Positions 17,274 to 24,861 of a stretch of 64,000 bases of DNA are shown one piece after another. Below the pieces are notes generated by a model. That model was not told where the DNA came from. It made no database searches and worked only from the letters and a program-made list of their open reading frames with translations. The translations under genes were made by a program, and so were the position numbers. How positions within the stretch are numbered: position 1 is the first letter of the stretch; every line of letters starts with the position of its first letter. This DNA is from Burkholderiaceae bacterium (GTDB lineage Bacteria > Pseudomonadota > Gammaproteobacteria > Burkholderiales > Burkholderiaceae_C): the NCBI GenBank assembly GCA_030123545.1, contig CP126124.1, positions 2,914,001-2,978,000 on the forward strand. The letters are read 5' to 3'.

Positions 17274-17471
17274 ATGCACCAACGCAAGTTCGTATTGACG
17301 CAGGTGATGGCACACCCGCCGCTGTCGATCTTTCGGCGCCGCCTCGCCCGTTACGACGCAGAGCACAAGCTTAAGAGCTTCTCGTGCTTCGATCGGTTCA
17401 ATGCAATGGCGTTCGCGCAGCCGGCTTTCCATTCTCTATCGGTACGGCAATTTGATAAGCAAACACAATAA
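17274..17471 (+). pseudogene. N-terminal remnant of an IS4-type transposase (DUF4372 region)
   Basis: Translation from 17274 gives MHQRKFVLTQVMAHPPLSIF followed by RRRLARYDAEHKLKSFSCFDRFNAMAFAQ. This is the start of IS4-family transposases, whose N-terminal DUF4372 region has a FxxxVxRYxGxxxxxxFSCxxQFxxMAFAQLT pattern. Similarity ends after MAFAQ and a stop follows 17 codons later, so the catalytic DDE domain is missing. It fills much of the 472-base gap between the binding-protein gene (start 17109) and the ClC gene (stop 17582). I see no matching terminal inverted repeats. The remaining gap probably contains the promoter of the leftward HAAT operon, but no clear boxes stand out. Confidence 0.6.
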
Positions 17472-17581
17472 ACTGGGCTTTTGGGGGCGTCAACAGAGTT
17501 AATCCCCCCGTCAGCCAGGTGTGTCAGGCGCCGGATGCTTGCGCACCTGCTGGCAGCAGGCAATCGTCCGGCAGCCGACGC

Positions 17582-18868
17582 CTAATGCTGCACCTCGATC
17601 GGGTTGCCATACATCGGCTTCGTGCCGAATTGGGTGCTGATCGCATGCGCGACGCCGCAGGCCAGCATCACCGGCACGGTCAGCTGAAACTGGTTCGTCA
17701 TCTCCAGCACCATCACGATCGCCATCAGCGGCGCGTGCGTGACCGCGCTCAGCATCGCCGACATGCCGACCACCGCCAGCGTGCGCGGATCGGTCACCCA
17801 TTCCGGCGGCAACCAGTACGACGCAAATTCGGCCAGCGAAAAACCGGTGGTCGCGCCGACGAACAGCGTTGGCGTGAACATGCCGCCGATCGCGCCGGAG
17901 CCGGTGGAGAGCAGCGTCGCGAAGAACTTGGTGACCAGGATCGCCACGACCCACGGCCACAGGATCTGGCCCTGCAGCAGATGCGAGATCGTGCTGTAGC
18001 CGTTGCCCCAGACCTCGGGCACGAGCGCCGACAGCGAACCGACCAGCAACCCGCCAAGCCCAAGGCGCAACGGCAGCGAGGCCATGCGCCGGAATGTGGA
18101 GCGAAACCAGTCGACCAGCGCCAGCATCGCCCAGCCCAGGCCGCCGCAGACCAGGCCGACGACCAGCGACATGCCGAGTCCGGCGGGCAGGAGCCCGATC
18201 ACCGGTGTCGCGTACAGCGGCGCCGGATCGATTCCGTAGTTCAGCAGCCCGGCGGTGGCCGACGCAATCATCACCGGCGCGATCATCTGCGCTGACAGGA
18301 AGCCGAGCGCGAGTTCGAGCACGAACACCACCCCCGCCACCGGCGCGTGGTACGCCGAGCCAATGCCGGCGGCGATGCCGCAGATCAGGATCACGTCGCG
18401 CTGCGCCTTGGACAGCGGCGCGACCTTCGCGAGCAGTGCTCCGAACCAGGAGGACAGTTGCACCATCGCGCCTTCGCGGCCGATCGATGCACCGCTGCCG
18501 ACCGACAGCAGCGCCGACAGGCTGCGCACGATCGTGGTCCGGTTGTTCAGGTCGACCACGCCCTTGCGCGCGGCCTCGATGTAGTCGATGTGCTCGGTGC
18601 CCTGCGGACCCCGCGCGGCCCAGCGCCGGCCCCACATCAGCACGAGGCCGGCCAGCAGGCCGCCGGCCGCGCCGATCAGCACCCGATGCCAGGGCGAGAG
18701 GTGGCGCGCCGCCTCGACCAGACTGCCGGTCTGGCCGGTGCTGAGCCACTCGACCCCGGCGATCAGTGCGCGAAAACCCGACGTTGCGATCGCCGCCAGC
18801 ACGCCGGCGATCAAGGCGAAGAACCACAGGACCGGCGTGGGCGCGCCGTCCGCCGCGTCCGTGGCCAT
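17582..18868 (-). CDS. ClC-family chloride channel/transporter
   Basis: A 428-residue membrane protein of the ClC family, which exchanges Cl- for H+ or conducts anions. The anion-pathway motifs are present: GSGASIGREGAMVQ (GREGP-type, with the gating glutamate and Ala in place of Pro) near residue 125, GIGSAYHAPVAGVVFVLE near residue 170, and GAIGGMFTPTLFVGA (GGxFxP) near residue 315. The C-terminus lacks CBS domains. The gene lies nine bases after 3-hydroxybutyrate dehydrogenase in the same direction and may be co-transcribed with the acetoacetate genes, although no functional link is obvious. Confidence 0.9.
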   Translation of the reverse strand: MATDAADGAPTPVLWFFALIAGVLAAIATSGFRALIAGVEWLSTGQTGSLVEAARHLSPWHRVLIGAAGGLLAGLVLMWGRRWAARGPQGTEHIDYIEAARKGVVDLNNRTTIVRSLSALLSVGSGASIGREGAMVQLSSWFGALLAKVAPLSKAQRDVILICGIAAGIGSAYHAPVAGVVFVLELALGFLSAQMIAPVMIASATAGLLNYGIDPAPLYATPVIGLLPAGLGMSLVVGLVCGGLGWAMLALVDWFRSTFRRMASLPLRLGLGGLLVGSLSALVPEVWGNGYSTISHLLQGQILWPWVVAILVTKFFATLLSTGSGAIGGMFTPTLFVGATTGFSLAEFASYWLPPEWVTDPRTLAVVGMSAMLSAVTHAPLMAIVMVLEMTNQFQLTVPVMLACGVAHAISTQFGTKPMYGNPIEVQH

Positions 18869-18877
18869 GTTTTCGCG

Positions 18878-19660
18878 TTACTGCATGAACCAGCCGTGAC
18901 TCACGACCAGCGACTGGCCGGTGAGCGCATTGGTCGGGAACGAGGCGAACAGCAGCGCCACCTCGGCCACGTCCTGTACCGTGGTGAACTCGCCGTCCAC
19001 CGTCTCCTTGAGCATCACGTTCTTGATCACTTCCTGTTCGGTGATGCCCAGCGTCTTCGCCTGCTCGGGAATCTGCTTGTCCACCAGCGGTGTGCGCACG
19101 AAGCCGGGGCAGATCACGTTGGCGCGCACGCCGTGTTTCGCGCCCTCCTTCGCGACCACCTTGGCGAGACCGATCAGGCCGTGCTTGGCGGTCACGTAGG
19201 GCGCCTTCAGCAGCGAGGCCTCCTTCGAGTGCACCGACCCCATGTAGATCACGCTGCCGCCGCGGCCGCTCGAATACATATGCGGCAGGCAGGCCTTGGT
19301 AGTGAGGAAAGCGCCATCGAGGTGGATCGCAAGCAGCTTTTTCCAGTCGGCCAGCGTGAACTCCTCCAGCGGGTGCACGATCTGGATGCCGGCATTGCTG
19401 ACCAGCACGTCGACCCCGCCCCAGGCTTTCACCACCTCGGCCACGCCGGCGTTCACCGCGGCCTCGTCGGTGACGTTCATCGCGACGCTCATCGCCTGCG
19501 CGCCGCCTGCGCGCAACTCGTTCGCGGTGGCCTCCGCGGCATCCTTGTTCATGTCGGCAATCACCACCTTCGCCCCTTCGCGGGCATAGACGACGGCGAT
19601 CTCCTTGCCGATGCCGCTGGCCGAGCCGGTGATGATGGCGATCTTGTCCTTCAGTTTCAT
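18878..19660 (-). CDS. bdhA: 3-hydroxybutyrate dehydrogenase
   Basis: A 260-residue short-chain dehydrogenase that interconverts (R)-3-hydroxybutyrate and acetoacetate with NAD, the step after polyhydroxybutyrate depolymerisation. The nucleotide-binding motif is TGSASGIG (residue 10), NAG is at residue 90, and the catalytic Ser-Tyr-Lys lies in MGSVHSKEA ... PYVTAKHGL. The family C-terminus VVSHGWFMQ is exact for this enzyme group, and 260 residues is the usual length. Start 19660 is chosen because GGAAGG lies nine bases upstream; the preceding in-frame ATG (19669) abuts that site. It follows adc by 49 bases. Confidence 0.92.
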   Translation of the reverse strand: MKLKDKIAIITGSASGIGKEIAVVYAREGAKVVIADMNKDAAEATANELRAGGAQAMSVAMNVTDEAAVNAGVAEVVKAWGGVDVLVSNAGIQIVHPLEEFTLADWKKLLAIHLDGAFLTTKACLPHMYSSGRGGSVIYMGSVHSKEASLLKAPYVTAKHGLIGLAKVVAKEGAKHGVRANVICPGFVRTPLVDKQIPEQAKTLGITEQEVIKNVMLKETVDGEFTTVQDVAEVALLFASFPTNALTGQSLVVSHGWFMQ

Positions 19661-19709
19661 GGTCTGCATCCTTCCATTGAAAAAGCGGCCCGCACGAGGC
19701 CGCCGAGGG

Positions 19710-20447
19710 TCATGCCAGGTAATCGTGCACCACGCGGCCCAATCCAAGCGTCAGGTCGGCGAGGATGTGCACGCCCGAGACGACCTCGCGCACCGGCAGC
19801 CGTGCGACCGGCGCGAGCGCGTGCTCGAACAGTTCGATCGCGGCCGGACCCGACCAGGCGCCCTTGACCGTCACGTCCTGCAGTTCGTACTGCACCAGTT
19901 CGCAGATGCGCGGATTGCCGTCGACATGCGGAATGATCTTCAGCAGGAAGTTCGGCGCCAGCATGCTCTTCAGCACGGGCGCCGGATCGAGCCGGTCGTG
20001 CTTGTAGCCCATCGTCGCTGTCGCAATGCGGATCGAACCGTAGTCGAGCGTACCGACCAGCGTGTCCTTGTCGACCGACAGCGACGGGGCTGCGAGCTTC
20101 TTCGGGAAGCCCCAGATTTCGCGCCCGCCGGCGATCGGCGACTCGTCGTTCAGATACATGAAATGAGAGTAGCCGCCGGCCACATTGCCGAGGCGGACTG
20201 GGATCACCTGCCCCGATTCGGTGTAGTCGCCGAACCCGGTCGAGTCGGGCATGCGGATGAATTCGAACTTCACCAGCGGCTCGTCGAACACCAGCGGCTC
20301 GGGCACGACCGCGCGCAGCGCATCCGCGTCGGTGCGGTAGGTGATGATCATGAACTCGCGGTCGATGAACCGGTACGGCCCGCGCGGATAGCTCGGGCTG
20401 GTCAACGGCATCGAATAGGCGGTTCTGCGTACATCCTCGATCTTCAT
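19710..20447 (-). CDS. adc: Acetoacetate decarboxylase
   Basis: A 245-residue acetoacetate decarboxylase that converts acetoacetate to acetone and CO2. The Schiff-base lysine region reads GGREIWGFPKKLAAP near residue 110 and the KFEFIRMPDSTGFGDYTESG segment near residue 60 carries the active-site arginine and glutamates of the family. Start codon 20447 overlaps the stop of the patatin gene (ATGA), implying translational coupling. With 3-hydroxybutyrate dehydrogenase downstream, the operon suggests turnover of C4 storage-polymer intermediates. Some family members have aldolase or lactonase activity instead, but the neighbours favour decarboxylase. Confidence 0.9.
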   Translation of the reverse strand: MKIEDVRRTAYSMPLTSPSYPRGPYRFIDREFMIITYRTDADALRAVVPEPLVFDEPLVKFEFIRMPDSTGFGDYTESGQVIPVRLGNVAGGYSHFMYLNDESPIAGGREIWGFPKKLAAPSLSVDKDTLVGTLDYGSIRIATATMGYKHDRLDPAPVLKSMLAPNFLLKIIPHVDGNPRICELVQYELQDVTVKGAWSGPAAIELFEHALAPVARLPVREVVSGVHILADLTLGLGRVVHDYLA

Positions 20448-21691
20448 GACGATTCCTTCTCGTGGCGGCGCACCTTCAACTGCGGCGTCAGGTCGAGCAC
20501 CGTGATGCCGCCCGGCGTGCGGTGACGCGCACCCCAGCGCGGATCGGACAGGCTGGTCCGCATGTCGGCCGCACCCTTGCGCCAATGTTCCAGCATCGTC
20601 TGGCGCGAAAACTCGTAGTCCTTGGACTGCGTCTCGTAATGCTTGCTGCGGTAGATCAGGTGCATGATCGTCAGCGCGGCCGGCGAGCCGAGGCCGGTCA
20701 GCTGCGCGAGATCCGGATCGTTCGCCATCGAGGCCGGCAGCTTCGCTGCAAGCCGCCGCGCCGCCGCGCCGGCTGTCTGCAAGTGCTTCACACGGTCGGT
20801 GTTGAAGCGGGTCCGGCTGGCGAAGCGGATGTCCTTCTCGCGTTCGGCGACCTCGCTCAGGTTGCGCGGCAACTGCCCCCGGGTGGCGAACAGGTCGACC
20901 TGCAGCACCAGCATGTCATGCGCCCGCGGCTGGTCGATCACGTACTGCAGCGGGGTGTTCGACACCAGGCCGCCGTCCCAGTAGAACGCGCCGTCGATCT
21001 CGACCGGCGGAAAGCCCGGCGGCAACGCGCCGCTGGCCATCACGTGGCGCGGGCCGATCGGCCCGTTCGCCTCGGGCGTGGCCGAATCGAAATAGCGGAA
21101 ATTGCCGGTCGTCACGTCGACCGCGCCGACCGACAGCCGCACCTTGTGGCGTGGATCGCCGGTGTTGATCAGATCGAAGTCGATCAGCCGCTCGAGCGTG
21201 GTCTGAAGCGGCGCGGTGTCGTAATAGCTCAGCGCTCCGCGCGTGCCCGGCCGCTGGAACGGCGCCGGCGGCACGCGCGGCCGGAAGAACCCCGGCACCC
21301 CGAGCGCGGCCACCATCGCCGCGCGTGATTCGTTCAGCAACTCGCGCGCCTCGTTGCCGTAGTTGCCGGGCAGCGCGAACAGCGTGAGCTGCGAGGTCAC
21401 CAGATCCCAGAACTCGTGCAGGCGGTCGAGCCTGCGCTCAGGCGGATTGCCGGCAATGATCGCCGCATTGATCGCGCCGATCGACACCCCGGCGACCCAG
21501 GTCGGCCGCAGGCCGTGCGCCTCCATCTGCTCGTAGACGCCGGCCTGGTATGCCCCGAGCGCCCCGCCGCCCTGCAGCACCAGGGTGCAGGTCTCGCCGT
21601 TGGTCGAGCCGCCTGAGGCCGCGGCCCGCACTGCGTTGACAGTCGGCGCCCTGGCGCCGGCGGGTTTTTTTGTTCTTGTCGAACTGGCCAT
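20444..21691 (-). CDS. Patatin-like phospholipase with C-terminal DUF3734 region
   Basis: A 415-residue serine hydrolase with a patatin fold. The oxyanion loop GGGALGAYQAGV (residue 40), nucleophile GVSIGAINA (near residue 68) and catalytic aspartate in DGGLVSNTPL (near residue 240) are all present. The C-terminal third (EKDIRFASRTRF onward) is the DUF3734 region seen in this clade. It is the first gene of a leftward operon with adc and 3-hydroxybutyrate dehydrogenase. That suggests it releases lipid or intracellular polyester chains, possibly acting as a PHB-granule hydrolase; this is inference. The start at 21691 has GGAAG seven bases upstream. Confidence 0.85.
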   Translation of the reverse strand: MASSTRTKKPAGARAPTVNAVRAAASGGSTNGETCTLVLQGGGALGAYQAGVYEQMEAHGLRPTWVAGVSIGAINAAIIAGNPPERRLDRLHEFWDLVTSQLTLFALPGNYGNEARELLNESRAAMVAALGVPGFFRPRVPPAPFQRPGTRGALSYYDTAPLQTTLERLIDFDLINTGDPRHKVRLSVGAVDVTTGNFRYFDSATPEANGPIGPRHVMASGALPPGFPPVEIDGAFYWDGGLVSNTPLQYVIDQPRAHDMLVLQVDLFATRGQLPRNLSEVAEREKDIRFASRTRFNTDRVKHLQTAGAAARRLAAKLPASMANDPDLAQLTGLGSPAALTIMHLIYRSKHYETQSKDYEFSRQTMLEHWRKGAADMRTSLSDPRWGARHRTPGGITVLDLTPQLKVRRHEKESS

Positions 21692-21885
21692 ATCAGTCTT
21701 CCATTCCGCGATGGAACAGAGCAACGAGTATAGACCCGGCACAATACCCGATCAGACCACTGCGCTTCGCGCACGCCAGGCGCGGTCGTGCATCCGCCGG
21801 CGGCCTCGAGTGGACCGGCTCCGCCGCGCTTGCTAAGATATGCATGCTTTATATCCCCGTAGTCGGCGATATTATTGACCTTTTA

Positions 21886-21902
21886 GCTATGACATTGATA
21901 GC
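21886..21902. repeat. 17-nt AT-rich palindromic repeat at the start of the ZIP gene
   Basis: GCTATGACATTGATAGC has five-base arms GCTAT/ATAGC. Its internal ATG (21889) is the probable start codon of the ZIP transporter. In that frame the repeat reads Ala-Met-Thr-Leu-Ile-Ala. Confidence 0.65.
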
Positions 21903-22689
21903 AACCCTGATCGGCACGTTGATTGCCGGCGTCGGCAGCGTCTGGCTCGCCGCGGTGCTGAGTTTTCGCGCGCTCGCGGGCTACACCCAGCACATGCTGA
22001 GCCTGGCCGCGGGTGCGCTGCTGGCGACCGCGTTCATGCACTTGCTGCCCGAGGCGTTCGAGAGTTCGCTCGCGCCGGCGCACCTGTTCATGACTCTGCT
22101 GATCGGCCTGGTGTTCTTCTTTCTGCTGGACAAGGCCGAGCTCTGGCACCACGGCCACGAGCATCACCACGAGTACGGCGACGCGCTCGATCACGATGAC
22201 GGTCACGCGAACCACGCCGCGCACGAACACGCTGCGCCGCGCGCCGGTAGCTGGGCGGTACTCGCCGGCGACAGCGTGCACTGCTTCGGCGACGGCGTGC
22301 TGATCGCGTCCGCCTTCACCGCCAGCCTGCAGCTTGGCATGGTCGCGGCGCTGGCAGTGCTGACGCACGAGGTGCCGCACCACATGGGCGACCTGATGGT
22401 GATGCGCCAGAGCGGCGGTACCCGGCGCATCGCGGCGATCAAGGTCTCGCTCGCCGGCGGCGCGACCGCGGTCGGCGGCCTGGTCGGCTGGGGACTGTTG
22501 AGCGGCCTGCACGATGTGCTGCCGTATTTCCTGGTGGTGGCGGCGAGCAGCTTCGTCTACGTCGCGCTGGCCGACCTGATCCCGCAGCTGCAAAAGCGCC
22601 TGTCGGCGCGCGGCACGATCGCGCAGATCGGCTGGCTGCTGCTCGGCATCGTGCTCGTCACCGCCGCGAGCCATCTCGCGCACGAGTAG
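21889..22689 (+). CDS. ZIP-family divalent metal transporter
   Basis: A 266-residue inner-membrane transporter of the ZIP family (Zn2+, Fe2+, Mn2+ uptake). It has about eight membrane segments and a histidine-rich cytoplasmic loop (HHGHEHHHEYGD through HANHAAHEHAAP, about residues 85-115). The ZIP metal-site motifs follow as SVHCFGDGVLIASAF in the fourth helix and THEVPHHMGDLMVM in the fifth. The start at 21889 (MTLIATLIGTL) fits the usual ZIP N-terminus; an ATG at 21844 would add 15 residues. Neither has a Shine-Dalgarno sequence. The start codon lies inside an AT-rich 17-base repeat. Confidence 0.87.
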   Translation: MTLIATLIGTLIAGVGSVWLAAVLSFRALAGYTQHMLSLAAGALLATAFMHLLPEAFESSLAPAHLFMTLLIGLVFFFLLDKAELWHHGHEHHHEYGDALDHDDGHANHAAHEHAAPRAGSWAVLAGDSVHCFGDGVLIASAFTASLQLGMVAALAVLTHEVPHHMGDLMVMRQSGGTRRIAAIKVSLAGGATAVGGLVGWGLLSGLHDVLPYFLVVAASSFVYVALADLIPQLQKRLSARGTIAQIGWLLLGIVLVTAASHLAHE

Positions 22690-22793
22690 CAGCCGCAGCG
22701 GTCCGTCATGCGGCCGTGCGTGCGCGAGCCGAGCCGCTGCACGAAGCGCCGGGCTGACGGATCAGCCGATGGATCTGTGGACCACCGACCCCG

Positions 22794-23408
22794 TCAGGGC
22801 ACGATGCGGGTGACCTTGGAACCGCCCAGCGACACGCCGGCCTCCAGCCCCACGTTGTTCATCACGAAACTGACGACCGGCTGCTGCGCGGTCTGTGAAT
22901 CGATCGACCCGTTGGCGCCCACATTGCCGACGGCGACGGTGGCGTCGGCCCCCACCGTCCAACCGTTGCTGGCCTGGAAGCGCTGCAGCGCATCGCGCGT
23001 GTTGAAGACGTAGACCACGGCCTTCGACTGGCCGCCGGCCTGCCATCCGATCGACGCCCCGGTGGTGCTGTAGTAGGCGACCGCGCGACCGCCGACCAGC
23101 AAGGCCCCGCGGCCATGCTCGGCGCCGACGAACAGCGCGCCGCCGATCACTTGCGGAAACACCAGCACGCCGGCCGCATGCGACACCATGTCGCGTGAAC
23201 CCGGCACCACCTGATACAGACGATTCAATGTTTCACGCGCGGCGGCGTCCAGTTGAGCCCGGTCGCTGAATGTTGCGGCCGATGCGGGCGGCGGCGCCTG
23301 CGCCGGCGTCATCGTGCAGCCGGCGAGCCCCATGACGCCGCCCAGCGCCAACGTGAGCGCCATCAGACCCGCCCGGGGCATGGATAAAGCTTGTGATCGT
23401 GTTTTCAT
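22794..23408 (-). CDS. SYLF-domain (YSC84-type) lipoprotein
   Basis: A 204-residue lipoprotein. The signal peptide ends in a lipobox GLAGC near residue 31, so it should be lipid-anchored, probably in the outer membrane or periplasmic face. The rest is a SYLF domain (VVFPQVIGGALFVGAEHGRG, SIGWQAGGQSKAVVYVF, SFVMNNVGLEAGVSLGGSKV), a lipid-binding fold found in bacterial envelope proteins and eukaryotic Ysc84/SH3YL1. The start at 23408 is preceded by AAGGAG. The gene appears monocistronic. A biological role is not known. Confidence 0.82.
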   Translation of the reverse strand: MKTRSQALSMPRAGLMALTLALGGVMGLAGCTMTPAQAPPPASAATFSDRAQLDAAARETLNRLYQVVPGSRDMVSHAAGVLVFPQVIGGALFVGAEHGRGALLVGGRAVAYYSTTGASIGWQAGGQSKAVVYVFNTRDALQRFQASNGWTVGADATVAVGNVGANGSIDSQTAQQPVVSFVMNNVGLEAGVSLGGSKVTRIVP

Positions 23409-23657
23409 GTCAACTCCTTGGTTGCAGATAAAGGCCTGGTGAGCGCCGCACCGCAACGGTCATCAGATTTCAACTGTAGGCCGCTGGCGCGCGGGCTGCA
23501 CGCGCCCCGGGTTTCCGACGAGCGAAGAATGTAAAGAGCTGTGAATGCGATCGAGAGGGCAGGACGGCCCGGGCCGCGTCGCAGCGACGGCACGAGGCGC
23601 GTCGCGGCGGTCGAGGCATCACCGGCCGGCGGGACTCTGCGCCATTAGAATCGTTTC

Positions 23658-24662
23658 ATGCTCGATGAACGTGCAAGGCTGCTGCTGAAGGCGCTGGTCG
23701 AGCGCTACATCGCCGACGGCCAGCCGGTCGGTTCGCGCACCTTGTCCAAGGCCTCGGGGCTTGAGCTGTCGCCGGCGACGATACGCAACGTGATGGCCGA
23801 CCTCGAGGAACTCGGGCTGATCGTCAGCCCGCACACCTCGGCCGGCCGGGTTCCGACGGTGCGCGGCTACCGCTTGTTCGTCGACACCATGCTGACCACG
23901 CAGCGCGAACAACTGGCCGCGCCGACGCTGACGCAGGACCCGCCGCAGAAGGTGATCACGAACGCCGCGCAGCTGCTGTCCAACCTGTCGCACTTCGTCG
24001 GCGTGGTGATGGCGCCGCGGCGCACCTCGGTGTTCCGGCAGATCGAATTCCTGCGCCTGTCCGAGCGGCGCTTTCTGGTGATCATCGTCTCACCGGACGG
24101 CGACGTGCAGAACCGCGTGCTGTTCACCGACGTCGACTACACCCAGCCGCAATTGCAGGAAGCCGCGAACTACCTGAACCGCCATTTCGCGGGCATGGCG
24201 ATCGAGCAGGTGCGCGAGAGGCTGCAGCAGGAACTCGAGAGCCTGCGCGGCGAGATCGCGGCGCTGATGCAGGCGGCGGTCAACCTCAGCTCGGAAGCGC
24301 TCACCGAATCGCAGGACCAGGTCGTGATCTCGGGCGAGCGCAACCTGCTCGCGGTCAGCGACTTCGCGAGCGACATGGGGCAGCTGCGGCGCACCTTCGA
24401 GCTGTTCGAGCAGAAGACCCAGCTGCTGCGGCTGCTCGACGTCGCCAGCCGCGCCGAGGGTGTCCGCATCTACATCGGCGGCGAGAGCCAATCGGTGCCG
24501 TTCGAGGATCTGTCGATCGTCAGCGCGCCGTACGAGGTCGACGGCGAGGTCGTCGGCACGCTGGGCGTGATCGGCCCGACGCGCATGCCGTACGAGCGCA
24601 TGATCCAGATCGTCGACATCACGTCCCGGCTCGTCAGCAACGCGCTGAGCCACCACCGGTAG
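23658..24662 (+). CDS. hrcA: Heat-inducible transcription repressor HrcA
   Basis: A 334-residue repressor of chaperone operons that binds the CIRCE element and is reactivated by GroEL. The N-terminal winged helix reads MLDERARLLLKALVERYIAD then GSRTLSKASGLELSPATIRNVMADLEELGLI, with the wing SPHTSAGRVPTVRGYRLFVD. The GAF-like central region and the C-terminal IGGESQSVPFEDLSIVSAPY and VGTLGVIGPTRMPYERMI are typical. The start is the ATG at 23658, giving the full-length family N-terminus. No CIRCE element was seen in its own upstream region, so its targets lie elsewhere. Confidence 0.95.
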   Translation: MLDERARLLLKALVERYIADGQPVGSRTLSKASGLELSPATIRNVMADLEELGLIVSPHTSAGRVPTVRGYRLFVDTMLTTQREQLAAPTLTQDPPQKVITNAAQLLSNLSHFVGVVMAPRRTSVFRQIEFLRLSERRFLVIIVSPDGDVQNRVLFTDVDYTQPQLQEAANYLNRHFAGMAIEQVRERLQQELESLRGEIAALMQAAVNLSSEALTESQDQVVISGERNLLAVSDFASDMGQLRRTFELFEQKTQLLRLLDVASRAEGVRIYIGGESQSVPFEDLSIVSAPYEVDGEVVGTLGVIGPTRMPYERMIQIVDITSRLVSNALSHHR

Positions 24663-24703
24663 CCGGTTGCGATCGGGCACAATCGGGCCGCCGAACCGCG
24701 TCG

Positions 24704-24779
24704 GGGCCTGTAGCTTAGCGGTCAAAGCAGCGGACTCATAATCCGTTGACCGTGGGTTCGAATCCCACCGGGCCCACCA
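24704..24779 (+). tRNA. tRNA with CAT anticodon (tRNA-Ile2 or elongator tRNA-Met)
   Basis: A complete 76-nt tRNA with encoded CCA. The acceptor stem GGGCCTG pairs with CGGGCCC, the anticodon stem GCGGA/TCCGT holds loop CTCATAA (anticodon CAT), and the T arm is GTGGG-TTCGAAT-CCCAC. The pairs C4:G69 and C5:G68 in the acceptor stem, which TilS uses to recognise E. coli tRNA-Ile2, and an eight-base D loop favour the lysidine-modified isoleucine tRNA. Elongator methionine cannot be excluded without comparison to the genome's other CAT tRNAs. Confidence 0.85.
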
Positions 24780-24861
24780 CCGCCGGGCAGAGCCATCGGC
24801 AAGGCGCCCAGGCGGCGCGCACAATGACGGCGTCACCCGTGCGTGGCGATCGGAGACCGAC

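Noticed and set aside
17160..17432. 90-codon minus-strand frame between the binding protein and ClC genes
   Set aside because: No ribosome binding site and no recognisable family; it is antisense to the IS4 remnant, which explains the segment better.
17511..18827. 438-codon minus-strand frame alongside the ClC gene
   Set aside because: Shifted reading frame of the same strand as the ClC gene; Arg/Gly-rich and without motifs, while the ClC frame has all channel signatures.
23409..23657. CIRCE element before hrcA
   Set aside because: No TTAGCACTC-N9-GAGTGCTAA-like inverted repeat was found.
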